Positions 1 through 9,380 are shown, counted from the first letter of the stretch. The stretch is 64,000 bases of DNA from an uncultured Pseudogracilibacillus sp. (GCA_937960785.1 CALGOZ010000115.1:1-64000); one strand, 5' to 3'. Made by a program: numbers and translations. The notes: generated by a model from the sequence alone, not told the origin.

Positions 1-141
1 TTTAACTGAACACCGTTATTTTATTTGCTCGGTTTTGTCCCAGCTTCTTTATTTTTATCATTTATTTTTAAATAAAAAATGGATTATCTCTAATGAATAA
101 CCTTAATTTTATTCACTTTTCAGTTGGAGGATTTATAAACA

Positions 142-170
142 TCGACTGTTATCTTTTACAAAAATATAGT
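142..170 (+). promoter_or_regulatory. Putative sigma-A promoter of the ypbB operon
   Basis: A -35-like TCGACT (142-147) and a -10-like TATAGT (165-170) are separated by 17 bases, about 30 bases before the ypbB start. The rest of 1-201 is AT-rich and shows no gene. Confidence 0.45.
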
Positions 171-201
171 AAAATAAAAGCATAAAGGAGAGGCAAAGCC
201 G

Positions 202-1269
202 TTGATGGAACGAGTATTACTAATCGCATTACAAAAGATCAATCGTGAACGAACTGTAAATGCAATTTATCATTTACTTACGGGAAAGCGTTCAATTCAA
301 ACAATTCAAGATGCCCATTTGTTTGAACTTGATGCTTTTTTCGGAATTGAACCTAGATTGTCCTTTGAGGATTTTCACCAAAATGTAACGAACTTAATTA
401 GGACAAATAAGGTAACTAAGGTTAAAAAAGATACGTTCTTGTTAACGGAGGAAGGATATAAGTCAATTAATAATCCTTTTTCTTATCCTTTTTATTTTAA
501 AGGGATTGAATATGCTTCATATGATCGTGAATGGATGAGACGTCTCACTTTAATGATTCAAGTGTGGACGAATCAAAATAAACAAATAAAACGATACATC
601 CCAATCGTTGACCAACCAGCAACGATCCGTTGGGTAAAGGCTTTTTACCGTACGTTAAAGAAAGGTACTGACGAATATATAAAAACATTGTACGATGAAC
701 TTATTAAGCTCTTAGAGCCTTTGCCAGATAGTTATGTACAAATGTTTATAAAACAACTTACGACTCCAGTACAAATTGGACTTACAAAAGAACAACTCGC
801 CACGCTCTTTCATATGTCACCCGTTGATATACAATTACATAAAACAAATTATATTCATTACATGTTGGGGGTAATTAATCGAAATAAAAAGACGTATCCA
901 TTACTTTATACGTTCGGACAAGACTTATTTGAAAAACATCCGAGTCAAACGATTACAAATTCCGCGCAAATAACGAAACGATTCGTTGAACAAGGACTTA
1001 CTCCAGAGCAAATCGCTAACAAACGCCGTTTAAAAACGTCGACAATCCACGATCATCTCGTTGAAATTTCGTTGCAAGATCCATCGTTTCCGTTAGACCG
1101 CTTCATTTCTCAAAAGGAGCAAGAAGAGATAAAGCGGGCTGTAAAAACTTTAAAAACTTTTAAATTAAAAGATATTAAAGATAACGTAAGCGATACGATT
1201 TCATATTTTCAAATTCGTTTAACATTAACGAGGATAAAAAATGAAGAAAAAGAGGGTACCTATGAATAA
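202..1269 (+). CDS. ypbB: YpbB-like helix-turn-helix protein
   Basis: This 355-residue protein of unknown function has a helix-turn-helix-like C-terminal part at about residues 255-300 (EQGLTPEQIANKR then STIHDHLVE), the kind often found in proteins next to RecQ helicases. The TTG at 202 follows an AAGGAG ribosome site at 185-190; the ATG at 205 is an equally good start. The 3' end overlaps the recQ-like gene by 8 bases, so the two are translationally close and probably form one unit. The assignment rests on position before recQ and overall resemblance to B. subtilis YpbB. The long N-terminal half has no motif I recognise. Confidence 0.75.
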   Translation: MMERVLLIALQKINRERTVNAIYHLLTGKRSIQTIQDAHLFELDAFFGIEPRLSFEDFHQNVTNLIRTNKVTKVKKDTFLLTEEGYKSINNPFSYPFYFKGIEYASYDREWMRRLTLMIQVWTNQNKQIKRYIPIVDQPATIRWVKAFYRTLKKGTDEYIKTLYDELIKLLEPLPDSYVQMFIKQLTTPVQIGLTKEQLATLFHMSPVDIQLHKTNYIHYMLGVINRNKKTYPLLYTFGQDLFEKHPSQTITNSAQITKRFVEQGLTPEQIANKRRLKTSTIHDHLVEISLQDPSFPLDRFISQKEQEEIKRAVKTLKTFKLKDIKDNVSDTISYFQIRLTLTRIKNEEKEGTYE

Positions 1270-2797
1270 GCAATTAGAATCTATTTTATATACCCATTTT
1301 AATTACAAACAATTTCGTCCTGGACAAAAAGAAATTATCGAAAGCGTATTACAAGGTGAAGATGTATTAGGCATTTTACCGACAGGATCTGGAAAGTCGC
1401 TATGTTATTTATTGCCAAGTATAATCCTACCTTACCCAACAATCGTCATTTCTCCGTTAATATCGTTAATGGTCGATCAAGTAAAGGAGACAAAAGCTTT
1501 TCATCTAAAAGAAGTCGTGGCCTTACATAGTATGTTAACGTTTGAAGAGCGCGAACGAATTTTGCAAAACTTACATACGTTCAAAGTAATTTATATGTCA
1601 CCGGAATTACTGCAAAACGAACGAATGACTCATCTGCTTAAAAGGATGAAAGTTAGTTTGTTTGTAATCGATGAAGCCCATTGTATTTCCCAATGGGGTT
1701 ACGATTTTCGACCTGATTATCTCCGGTTAAAAGATGTAATTGACGATTTAGGAAATCCACCGGTTTTAGCTCTATCTGGAACGATTACACCGGAGATTGA
1801 ACGGGATATTCTTTTAGAACTAGACAGAAAAAAGATGCGCGTTTTGCATTACGATACAGAAAGAAAAAATATCATCTTATCAGTCGAAAGAATCGAAGGA
1901 AAAATTCGTAAAGATGAACGATTACATCAATTAGTTTCTCAATATCATGTACCAACGATTATTTATTTTTCCAGTCGTGCTCGGGCTGAAGAAGTAGCAA
2001 AGGAATTACAACGGCTTTTTCCTGAAAAGCATATCGCTTATTATCATGGAGAATTAGATCCCACCTCCCGCCTAAAAATACAACAGCAGTTTATTTATGA
2101 TCAACTTGATATCATTTGTGCCACAAGTGCTTTTGGTATGGGAATTAATAAACCGAATGTTCGACTCGTTATTCATTATCATTTACCTTCGCAATTAGAA
2201 TCGTTTATTCAAGAAATAGGCCGGGCTGGCCGGGATGGAAAGAAAAGCCTAAGTATTCTTTTATATGAACGAGGAGATGAACATATCCCCCTCCACCTAA
2301 TTGATCAAGAAGTGCCGACAGAACAGGAAGTGCGTACGTTTTTAAACTATTTATACGTCTTAGCAAGAAATCGTCAAGTGCTTTCTACATCTGCTACACA
2401 AATAGCAACGACATTACAAATGGAAGAGATTAATGTACGACTTTTACTTTATCAAGCCGAATACTTTAACTTAATTAAAAATTCACAAATTATTTACGAT
2501 CTTGATAAGTGGGAAAACGCCCTTACACAAATCGTTTCTGAAAATGAAGCAAGAAGAAAAAGAAAACGAGCGAAATTACAACAAATGCTCGATTATGTAC
2601 ATGAAGAAGATTGTTTACGAACCCAGTTATATAAGCACTTTCAAAGCTCCGTTTTGAAATTAGGGGATCAATGTTGTTCTAACTGTAGTTATAATGCTAC
2701 AACAATACTGGAAAATAAAGAGAAAGTTAAACCGATACAATCGAAAAATTGGCAAAAGGAACTCGCTTACGTATTAGGAATAGGAGAATCGATATGA
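1262..2797 (+). CDS. recQ: RecQ-family ATP-dependent DNA helicase
   Basis: This 511-residue superfamily 2, 3'-5' DNA helicase acts in recombination and repair. Visible motifs are Walker A TGSGKS (residues 41-46), DEAH (137-140) followed by CISQWGYDFRPDY, and motif VI QEIGRAGRDG. A C-terminal cysteine cluster (EEDC...GDQCCSNC) fits the RecQ zinc-binding subdomain. There is no HRDC domain, so it matches the short B. subtilis RecS/YpbC type rather than full-length RecQ. The frame is open from 1241, but ATG 1262 gives the canonical N-terminus. It overlaps ypbB at its 5' end and ypbD at its 3' end (ATGA). Confidence 0.9.
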   Translation: MNKQLESILYTHFNYKQFRPGQKEIIESVLQGEDVLGILPTGSGKSLCYLLPSIILPYPTIVISPLISLMVDQVKETKAFHLKEVVALHSMLTFEERERILQNLHTFKVIYMSPELLQNERMTHLLKRMKVSLFVIDEAHCISQWGYDFRPDYLRLKDVIDDLGNPPVLALSGTITPEIERDILLELDRKKMRVLHYDTERKNIILSVERIEGKIRKDERLHQLVSQYHVPTIIYFSSRARAEEVAKELQRLFPEKHIAYYHGELDPTSRLKIQQQFIYDQLDIICATSAFGMGINKPNVRLVIHYHLPSQLESFIQEIGRAGRDGKKSLSILLYERGDEHIPLHLIDQEVPTEQEVRTFLNYLYVLARNRQVLSTSATQIATTLQMEEINVRLLLYQAEYFNLIKNSQIIYDLDKWENALTQIVSENEARRKRKRAKLQQMLDYVHEEDCLRTQLYKHFQSSVLKLGDQCCSNCSYNATTILENKEKVKPIQSKNWQKELAYVLGIGESI

Positions 2798-3360
2798 AGC
2801 ATCGGGAACTAATTGAAAAAATTTCCCCAAAAGAATTGAAGAAAACTGTATATTTATCGCAATTGTTATTTTTATTCATTGGTATTGGGTTAGCCTTTGT
2901 TTTTTTCGATCGTATAGAAGCTTTCACCAGTTTATTCATTTTTGATTTAGAGGAAATTTTTTATTACGGTGTTTTACTCGCCTTCGTATTAATAATAATA
3001 GAATTAATTTTGTATAATGCGATTGATCAGAAACATTTCGATGATGGCGGAATTAACGAGAAGTTATTTCGTAACCAATCGGTCGGTTCAATCTTTTTTA
3101 TTGCGTTAACGGTAGCGATATGTGAAGAACTATTGTTTCGAGGAGTAATTCAAACGACTTTTGGCTATTTATTTGCAAGTAGTTTGTTCGTCGTTTTACA
3201 TACTCGCTATTTAAAAAAGCCGGTTCTTTTAGGCTTACTAATTGTGACTAGTTTTTTAATAGGTTTTATTTTTGAAGTGACGAGCAATTTACTCGTTACG
3301 ATTACCTTTCATTTTGTCGTTGATTTCGTCCTTGGCCTTTATATAAAATTTTCGAAATGA
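2794..3360 (+). CDS. ypbD: CPBP-family intramembrane protease-like protein
   Basis: This 188-residue integral membrane protein has several hydrophobic helices. The CPBP/Abi signature is present: EELLFR at residues 111-116, and later histidines in VVLHTRY and ITFHFVVDF that would complete the metal-coordinating site of CAAX-protease-like enzymes. The substrate is unknown. I chose ATG 2794, which overlaps the recQ stop in an ATGA junction and follows a GGAGAA site; the in-frame ATG at 2749 lies inside recQ. It corresponds in position to B. subtilis ypbD. Confidence 0.85.
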   Translation: MKHRELIEKISPKELKKTVYLSQLLFLFIGIGLAFVFFDRIEAFTSLFIFDLEEIFYYGVLLAFVLIIIELILYNAIDQKHFDDGGINEKLFRNQSVGSIFFIALTVAICEELLFRGVIQTTFGYLFASSLFVVLHTRYLKKPVLLGLLIVTSFLIGFIFEVTSNLLVTITFHFVVDFVLGLYIKFSK

Positions 3361-3370
3361 GGTGGGAGCG

Positions 3371-3694
3371 TTGAAGGAGCGAAACGAGCGTCATCAAGCC
3401 GATCAATTAATGAAGCTTTTTCAAGAGGTGGCAAATCATCAGCCGGAAGATTACGAAGAGGAAGAGGGGATAGAAGAAAAAGTAACTGAAGAACGTTCAT
3501 ATGAAGAATATGTCGAATTAGATTTATTAAACTTACCCCCGAGAAGAGAAGTGCATGGGCAGCGGAAAGTTCGTTATTCTTTAAGTTTTTCGAGTCCCTT
3601 TTTCCGACTATTTTTCATAATCATACTCATTGTTGTCATCGTATTTATTTTATATTATGTAGGAGTGTTACAATTTCCTTTAGCGTTCTTCTAA
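3371..3694 (+). CDS. Short YpbE-like single-pass membrane protein
   Basis: This 107-residue protein has a charged, acidic cytoplasmic region (about residues 1-70, rich in Glu), then one strong transmembrane helix (about 77-99) and only a few residues beyond it. Its position after ypbD and the N-terminal layout recall YpbE. B. subtilis YpbE, however, continues after the membrane helix into an extracellular linker and LysM domain, which is absent here. The TTG at 3371 lies 5 bases after a GAGGTGG ribosome site (3359-3365); the GTG at 3362 is part of that site. Function unknown. Confidence 0.65.
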   Translation: MKERNERHQADQLMKLFQEVANHQPEDYEEEEGIEEKVTEERSYEEYVELDLLNLPPRREVHGQRKVRYSLSFSSPFFRLFFIIILIVVIVFILYYVGVLQFPLAFF

Positions 3695-3751
3695 TTAAAG
3701 TTTAACAATCATATAGTATACAAATAGATAATAGCACCATAGGTTAAAACA

Positions 3752-3760
3752 TGATATGAT
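3752..3760 (+). promoter_or_regulatory. Putative extended -10 promoter for ddl
   Basis: TGATATGAT is an extended -10 (TGn plus TATGAT at 3755-3760), 60 bases before the ddl start. No good -35 is visible. Confidence 0.35.
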
Positions 3761-3820
3761 AAGTATACGAATCATGGCGTATCATTTGCTTGTAAAATAG
3801 TATGATAGGAGAGTGACACC

Positions 3821-4756
3821 GTGAAAATTGCTGTCCTCTACGGTGGAGTGTCAAACGAGCGGGAAGTATCAATTTCGAGTAGTAAAGGAATTATTCAAGC
3901 GTTAAAAAATAACGGGCACGATGTCCTTAGCATCGACTTTCACCCAGATCGATTAGAAGAACTGATCCAATTAGATGTCGATTTAGTTTTTATCGGTTTA
4001 CATGGTAAATATGGAGAAGATGGTTCGATCCAAGGACTTTTAGATATGTTAAAAATTCCTTACGTTGGTTCTGGAGTTTTAGCATCATCTTTAGCAATGG
4101 ATAAGTATAAAGCTAAACAGATGTTTCAAGCTGTTGGTATTCCGACGGCAAAGGATGAACAGTTTTACTTAACAGTCGACAGTGACCTCGATCAAGTAGT
4201 GGAAAAAATTCATTCGTCTTTCAGCTTTCCTTTTGTGATTAAACCGAATCGGGAAGGCTCGACGGTCGGATTATCCGTTGTGAAAAATGAAACAGAAACT
4301 CTTAATGCTTTAAAAAAGGCAATGGAAAATGATCCTTTTGTATTAGTCGAACAATTTATCGACGGGATGGAATTAACGGTTCCCGTCCTAGGAAGGCTCG
4401 ATAAAGAACGAGCTTTACCAATTATAGAAATTGTACCGAAAAATGAAATATACGATTATGAATCTAAATATACTGAAGGGGGAAGTGAACATATTATTCC
4501 TGCTCGTATAAGCGATGAGTTAACGGAACAAATTAAACAATACGCTGTAGCTGCTCACAGAGTATTAGGTTGCAAGACGTACTCACGCGTCGACTTTTTA
4601 CTAACTAATGACGGGACTCCGTACATATTAGAAGTAAATACATTACCAGGAATGACCCCGACTAGTTTATTTCCAGATTCAGCCCAAAGTGAAAACATTA
4701 CTTACGATGAAATGATTGAAATGCTCGTTCAATTATCGATTGAAGAACGGGACTAA
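3821..4756 (+). CDS. ddl: D-alanine--D-alanine ligase
   Basis: This cytoplasmic ATP-grasp enzyme joins two D-alanines for peptidoglycan precursor synthesis. At 311 residues it is the short Ddl form. The N-terminus has the diagnostic GGVSNEREVS, the middle has FVIKPNREGSTVGL for ATP binding, and the C-terminus has the metal-binding VDFLL and LEVNTLPGMTPTSLFP. The start is GTG with AGGAG upstream. It sits between the ypbE-like gene and glutamate dehydrogenase, where B. subtilis as I recall it has no ddl, so it is an insertion in the syntenic block. No second ddl is in the window. Confidence 0.95.
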   Translation: MKIAVLYGGVSNEREVSISSSKGIIQALKNNGHDVLSIDFHPDRLEELIQLDVDLVFIGLHGKYGEDGSIQGLLDMLKIPYVGSGVLASSLAMDKYKAKQMFQAVGIPTAKDEQFYLTVDSDLDQVVEKIHSSFSFPFVIKPNREGSTVGLSVVKNETETLNALKKAMENDPFVLVEQFIDGMELTVPVLGRLDKERALPIIEIVPKNEIYDYESKYTEGGSEHIIPARISDELTEQIKQYAVAAHRVLGCKTYSRVDFLLTNDGTPYILEVNTLPGMTPTSLFPDSAQSENITYDEMIEMLVQLSIEERD

Positions 4757-4836
4757 CAAATAAAAATATTCATAACTTGCATATTAAATAATGAACTTTC
4801 ACATACATAGATAGGGAACAGTAGGAGGTAAAGAAA

Positions 4837-6120
4837 ATGGTAGCCGATCAATCCGGACGACAGAAACAAACAGAAGAAAGAGAAACGACGGATCTATTAC
4901 AATCGACGAGAACCGTATTGAAGGATGCGTTAGACAGACTCGGATATCCAGAAGAGGTATACGATTTATTAAAGGATTCTTTACGGATGATTAAAGTACG
5001 TATTCCCGTCAAAATGGACGATGGTTCGGTAAAAGTGTTTACTGGATTTCGAGCGCAACATAATGACGCTGTAGGTCCAACGAAAGGTGGCGTACGTTTT
5101 CACCCAGATGTCACAGAAGACGAAGTAAATGCCCTAGCGATTTGGATGAGTTTACGGGCAGGGATTGTCGATTTACCATTAGGTGGCGGAAAAGGAGGAA
5201 TCATTTGTGATCCTCGTGAAATGTCGTTTAGAGAATTAGAAACTTTAAGTCGTGGTTACGTCCGTGCTATAAGTCAATTTGTCGGTCCGACGAAGGATAT
5301 TCCATCACCAGATATTTTTACAAATTCACAAATTATGGCCTGGATGATGGATGAATATAGTCGTATCGATGAGTACAATAACCCTGGTTTTATTACCGGA
5401 AAGCCAATTGTTCTCGGTGGCACCCATGGACGAGAGTCTGCAACGGCAAAAGGTGTGACATTCTGTATTAAAGAAGCAGCGAAAAAGCGTGGTTTAGAAA
5501 TAGAAGGATCACGGGTTGTTGTTCAAGGCTTTGGAAATGCAGGTAGTTATTTAGCGAAATTTCTCCATGAGGCAGGTGCACTCGTTGTCGGCATATCTGA
5601 TGCCCACGGTGCCTTATACGATCCAGAAGGATTGGACATTAATTACTTGTTAGATCGCCGTGATAGTTTTGGTACGGTGACAACTTTATTTAAAAACACG
5701 ATTTCTAATCAGGAGTTATTAGAATTAGATTGTGATATTTTAGTACCAGCAGCCGTCCAAAAACAAATAACTAAAGAAAACGCAGAAAAAATAAAAGCCG
5801 AAATAATCGTCGAAGCAGCAAATCGTCCCACAACAGACGAAGCGACAGAAATATTAACGGAGCGAGGGAAATTACTCGTTCCGGATATTCTTGCATCGGC
5901 GGGAGGAGTGACGGTATCTTATTTCGAATGGGTGCAAAATAAGCAAGGATATTACTGGTCGGAAGAAGAAGTTGAAAAACGTTTATATAATGTGATGCAT
6001 AAAGCGTTTGAGACGATTTACAACACTGCCCAAACCCGCAACGTAGATATGCGTGTAGCAGCTTATATGGTCGGTGTGCGGAAAATGGCGGAAGCTTCTC
6101 GTTATCGCGGTTGGGTATAA
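4837..6120 (+). CDS. gudB: NAD-dependent glutamate dehydrogenase
   Basis: This 427-residue enzyme interconverts glutamate and 2-oxoglutarate with ammonia release. Landmarks are GPTKGGVRFHP (substrate/catalytic lysine region), LPLGGGKGGI with the catalytic lysine, PSPDIFTNSQIMAWMMDEY, and the Rossmann motif GFGNAGSYLA. It has the length of the Bacillus GudB/RocG pair. Position after the ypb genes and before sleB-ypeB favours GudB. There is no in-frame 9-base duplication of the sort that inactivates gudB in laboratory B. subtilis, so the enzyme looks active. Confidence 0.93.
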   Translation: MVADQSGRQKQTEERETTDLLQSTRTVLKDALDRLGYPEEVYDLLKDSLRMIKVRIPVKMDDGSVKVFTGFRAQHNDAVGPTKGGVRFHPDVTEDEVNALAIWMSLRAGIVDLPLGGGKGGIICDPREMSFRELETLSRGYVRAISQFVGPTKDIPSPDIFTNSQIMAWMMDEYSRIDEYNNPGFITGKPIVLGGTHGRESATAKGVTFCIKEAAKKRGLEIEGSRVVVQGFGNAGSYLAKFLHEAGALVVGISDAHGALYDPEGLDINYLLDRRDSFGTVTTLFKNTISNQELLELDCDILVPAAVQKQITKENAEKIKAEIIVEAANRPTTDEATEILTERGKLLVPDILASAGGVTVSYFEWVQNKQGYYWSEEEVEKRLYNVMHKAFETIYNTAQTRNVDMRVAAYMVGVRKMAEASRYRGWV

Positions 6121-6160
6121 TAATTTAAATATGTATTTAAATAAAAAGAACAAAGATTTT

Positions 6161-6198
6161 CCTCTAAAGTATCATTTTTATACTTTAGAGGTTTTTTT
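6161..6198 (+). terminator. Intrinsic terminator after gudB
   Basis: A perfect 12-base stem (CCTCTAAAGTAT with ATACTTTAGAGG) and a 7-base loop are followed by seven T residues. Confidence 0.9.
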
Positions 6199-6345
6199 GT
6201 TTAACAAAACTTGAATCATTTTCTCCATTTCTTCCTTATTTACTTTTTTCACTAGATTAAAAACTTTTTTTCCTATGAGTTCAATAATGTATAAAATAAA
6301 ACTTTCGTCAAAAAATAACGTTAAACGAAAATGGAGGTAATGTTT

Positions 6346-7170
6346 ATGAATGTAAAACAATTAAGTTTACTATTTACACTATTTATTAGCATCACTTTAT
6401 GTATAAATATTGTAGAAAATAAGCAAGTTAATGCCTTTACAGATCAAGTAATTCAACACGGAGCTGTCGGTGAAGATGTAATTGAATTACAAGCCCGTTT
6501 AAAACATATCGGTTTTTTCACTGGAGAAATTGATGGGGTTTTCGGTTGGCGAACGTATTGGGCATTACGACATTTCCAATATGAATTTGGCTTACCTATT
6601 GACGGTATGGCCGGAGAAAAGACGAAGGAAAAGTTAGTTAAAGCAACGGAATATAATCCTGAAAAAGTAAAACAAGAAATGTATGGAACTGCAAGTACTC
6701 CTTCTAAACCCCAAGGTGAACAAGCGAAGGAGCAAGGGACGAAACAAGAACAAACAGAAGGCCAAGGGCAGGGAGATGAATTACAGACTAAAAAGGTAAA
6801 CGTACCCCAAGGCTTTTCACAAAACGATATTAATTTAATGGCAAATGCAGTTTATGGAGAAGCAAGGGGTGAGCCTTACGAAGGTCAAGTAGCGGTAGCA
6901 GCAGTCATATTAAATCGAGTTCAAAGCTCGACCTTTCCGAATACAATCTCAGGTGTCATTTTTGAACCTCGAGCTTTCACAGCTGTAGCAGACGGACAAA
7001 TTTGGTTAACACCGAATGAAAAGGCAAGACAAGCCGTTCTAGATGCAATCAATGGCTGGGATCCATCAGGGAATGCCCTTTATTATTTCAACCCAGATAC
7101 GGCTACAAGTGGTTGGATTTGGACAAGGCCACAAATCAAACAGATAGGAAAGCATATATTTTGTAAATAA
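6346..7170 (+). CDS. sleB: Spore cortex-lytic enzyme SleB
   Basis: This exported 274-residue enzyme degrades spore cortex peptidoglycan during germination. It has an N-terminal signal peptide ending near VNA (about residue 30) and a peptidoglycan-binding domain at about 38-95 (GEDVIELQARLKHIGFF, GEIDGVFGWRTYWALRHFQ). A Gln/Lys-rich linker leads to the SleB/CwlJ hydrolase domain (LMANAVYGEARGEPYEGQ), whose glutamate in YGEARGE is the expected catalytic residue. ATG 6346 lies 7 bases after GGAGGT; the in-frame ATGs at 6331 and 6340 are too close to or inside it. A TGTATA at 6288-6293 could be a sigma-G -35, but no matching -10 is convincing. It is paired with ypeB. Confidence 0.93.
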   Translation: MNVKQLSLLFTLFISITLCINIVENKQVNAFTDQVIQHGAVGEDVIELQARLKHIGFFTGEIDGVFGWRTYWALRHFQYEFGLPIDGMAGEKTKEKLVKATEYNPEKVKQEMYGTASTPSKPQGEQAKEQGTKQEQTEGQGQGDELQTKKVNVPQGFSQNDINLMANAVYGEARGEPYEGQVAVAAVILNRVQSSTFPNTISGVIFEPRAFTAVADGQIWLTPNEKARQAVLDAINGWDPSGNALYYFNPDTATSGWIWTRPQIKQIGKHIFCK

Positions 7171-7190
7171 GAAAGGATAGGGTTGATTAC

Positions 7191-8531
7191 ATGTTACGGA
7201 CAATTACAATTATTTTTCTTTCAATTGGTCTAATCGGAACCGTTTATTGGGGATATAAAGAACATCAAGAAAAGAATGCGTTACTAATTCATGCAGAGAA
7301 CAATTACCAACGTTCTTTCCATGAATTGTCCTACCATATGGATTTATTACATGACTCCATTGGAACGTCTTTAGCAATGAATTCAGGAGAAAAATTATCC
7401 CCCCAATTCGTTGAGATTTGGCGCATTACCTCGGATGCTTTATCAAATGTGAGTCAGTTACCGCTATCGTTAATCCCGGTCCATAAAACAGAAGAATTCC
7501 TTTCAGAGATTGGAAACTTTACCTACCGGACAGCAATTCGTAACTTAGACGATGAACCATTGAATGATGATGAAGTTGAAACTTTGTATAATCTATACGA
7601 TCAAGCAGCAAATTTAAAAGACGAACTACGACAAATGCAACATGACGTATTAAAAAATAATTTACGATGGATGGATGTAGAGCTTGCTCTAGCTACCCAA
7701 GATGAACCGAAGGACTCGACGATCATCGATGGCTTTGAAGCAGTAGAAAAATATGTGGATCAAATTTCCACAGGATCAGCTGAAGTTTCATACTTACAAT
7801 CACCTAAGCAAAAAGAAGGCTATCAAGCCCTCGATGGAAAAAAGAAAACAGAAGAAGAAATTGTTAACTTTAGTAAAGAGCTTTTCGATTTAGAAGACGA
7901 TATTGAAATTTCTATAAATAGAAGTGGTGATGGTGCTGATATTCCGTTTTACTCCGTGTTTTATGAAGATGGAAAGCGGGTTTATATGGACATTACAGAA
8001 AAAGGCGCACATCCAATGAATATATTAGTTGAACGAGAAATTGAAAAAGCTAAACTTTCGTTAAACGATGGATTAATCGAAGCAGAGAAATATTTGAAGG
8101 AATTCGGTTATGAGCAATTGGACTTATTACAAAGTCAGCAGTTCGGCGATGTTGGCGTGTATACATTTTTAAATACAGAAAGTGATGTACGTATATATCC
8201 AGATTCAATCGTTATGAAAGTAGCCTTAGATAACGGCGATATTGTCGGTCTAAATGCAAATGACTATTTATATAATTATCATGAACGGACTATAGAAGAG
8301 CCTAAGATCTCTGCAGAAGAAGCAAGAGAAACCGTAAATAAAGGGGTTCAAATTCATGATGAACATTTAGCAATTATTGAAAATGAATTAAATGAAGAAG
8401 TGTTAGTATATGAATTTCTCGGTGAAATGAACGATGAAACGTACCGCATTTTTATTAATGCCACAAGTGGAAACGAAGAGAAAGTAGAAAAGTTAACGAA
8501 TACCGAAATGAACTTTGATATTCAAATGTAA
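7191..8531 (+). CDS. ypeB: Germination protein YpeB
   Basis: This 446-residue spore protein is needed for SleB to accumulate and stay correctly placed in the dormant spore. It starts with one transmembrane anchor (about residues 3-20), followed by a long helical YpeB domain and, in the C-terminal half, PepSY-like repeats (for example AKLSLNDGLIEAEKYLKEFGY and a second copy after ISAEEARETVNKG). It begins 20 bases after sleB, so the pair forms a sporulation operon, as in other spore formers. Confidence 0.92.
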   Translation: MLRTITIIFLSIGLIGTVYWGYKEHQEKNALLIHAENNYQRSFHELSYHMDLLHDSIGTSLAMNSGEKLSPQFVEIWRITSDALSNVSQLPLSLIPVHKTEEFLSEIGNFTYRTAIRNLDDEPLNDDEVETLYNLYDQAANLKDELRQMQHDVLKNNLRWMDVELALATQDEPKDSTIIDGFEAVEKYVDQISTGSAEVSYLQSPKQKEGYQALDGKKKTEEEIVNFSKELFDLEDDIEISINRSGDGADIPFYSVFYEDGKRVYMDITEKGAHPMNILVEREIEKAKLSLNDGLIEAEKYLKEFGYEQLDLLQSQQFGDVGVYTFLNTESDVRIYPDSIVMKVALDNGDIVGLNANDYLYNYHERTIEEPKISAEEARETVNKGVQIHDEHLAIIENELNEEVLVYEFLGEMNDETYRIFINATSGNEEKVEKLTNTEMNFDIQM

Positions 8532-8621
8532 AGTTCTTTATTAAGTTGTATAAATATGACATAATAATATGTATAATGAACCATGTAATAAGTTGTGTTT
8601 GTAATAAATGTAAATATAATT

Positions 8622-8675
8622 TAGCGTATCCTTTAAGTCTTTTTGAGCAGAAAGTAGTGTTAATGATACGTTAAG
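8622..8675 (+). other. Possible structured leader of the PilZ gene
   Basis: The 170-base gap before the PilZ gene contains two interleaved complementary pairs: GCGTATC with GATACGT, and CCTTTAA with TTAAGGG. Their order (A, B, A', B') is that of an H-type pseudoknot. I do not recognise it as a named riboswitch. Confidence 0.25.
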
Positions 8676-8701
8676 GGTTCTTTAACTAGGGGAGTGGGAA
8701 A

Positions 8702-9358
8702 ATGAAAGTAGGTACTTCGTTGACAATTGTGCTACAGAAGAAAGCAACTCGTAAAGAAAATGTTAAATATCGTTCTAAAGTTATCGACCGGACCAATGGT
8801 GAGCTATTGATTGATTATCCGGTTGACCCTACACTTTATGCAAATTTACCGATAAAACCAAACGATCGCATATCGATTGAATACATTTCAAAAGGAAGTG
8901 TAAATACGTTTACAACAACGGTAAAAAGGATTGTGCAATCACCACTCCTATCTTTCGTTATTTCAATTCCTGAGGAAGATAAAATTGAAAGAATTCAACG
9001 ACGGGAATATGTTCGAGTAATGTTCGATGTCGATACGGCTATCCATAGTCTAGATCATTCATTCACACCATTTACAACGGTAACTCGGGACATAAGCGGT
9101 GGGGGCATGTTAATTATTACGCCTCCAAATGTTGCACTAAAAGAAGGTGAAAAAGTTAAAACCTACCTTGTTTTAAAATCAAAGACAACTGATTATAAAT
9201 ATATTAAAACAAAAGCCGAAATTATTCGAACGATGGTTGAAAATAAAATTACCTTTACTTCTTTAAAGTTTCATTTCGATAATGAGAGAGAGCGTCAACA
9301 ATTAATTGAATTTTGCTTCGCTGTTCAAAGAGAGGATTTAAAGCGACAAATATATTAA
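8702..9358 (+). CDS. ypfA: PilZ/YcgR-type cyclic-di-GMP receptor
   Basis: This 218-residue cytoplasmic protein has an N-terminal YcgR-like domain (about 1-90) and a C-terminal PilZ domain (about 98-210). Both halves of the c-di-GMP binding signature are present: the RxxxR element in IQRREYVRVMF and the D-x-S-x-x-G element DISGGGML. The B. subtilis counterpart (YpfA/DgrA/MotI) slows flagellar motors when c-di-GMP is high. Position between ypeB and cmk matches. It is monocistronic, with its own terminator. Confidence 0.9.
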   Translation: MKVGTSLTIVLQKKATRKENVKYRSKVIDRTNGELLIDYPVDPTLYANLPIKPNDRISIEYISKGSVNTFTTTVKRIVQSPLLSFVISIPEEDKIERIQRREYVRVMFDVDTAIHSLDHSFTPFTTVTRDISGGGMLIITPPNVALKEGEKVKTYLVLKSKTTDYKYIKTKAEIIRTMVENKITFTSLKFHFDNERERQQLIEFCFAVQREDLKRQIY

Positions 9359-9380
9359 AATGAATAAAATATGGTACATT

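Noticed and set aside
4837..6120. Possible cryptic (inactivated) gudB, as in laboratory B. subtilis
   Set aside because: No tandem 9-base duplication is present and all active-site motifs are intact.
6288..6318. A sigma-G promoter for sleB based on TGTATA
   Set aside because: The -35 matches, but the sequence at -10 spacing agrees with the consensus at only about three of seven positions.
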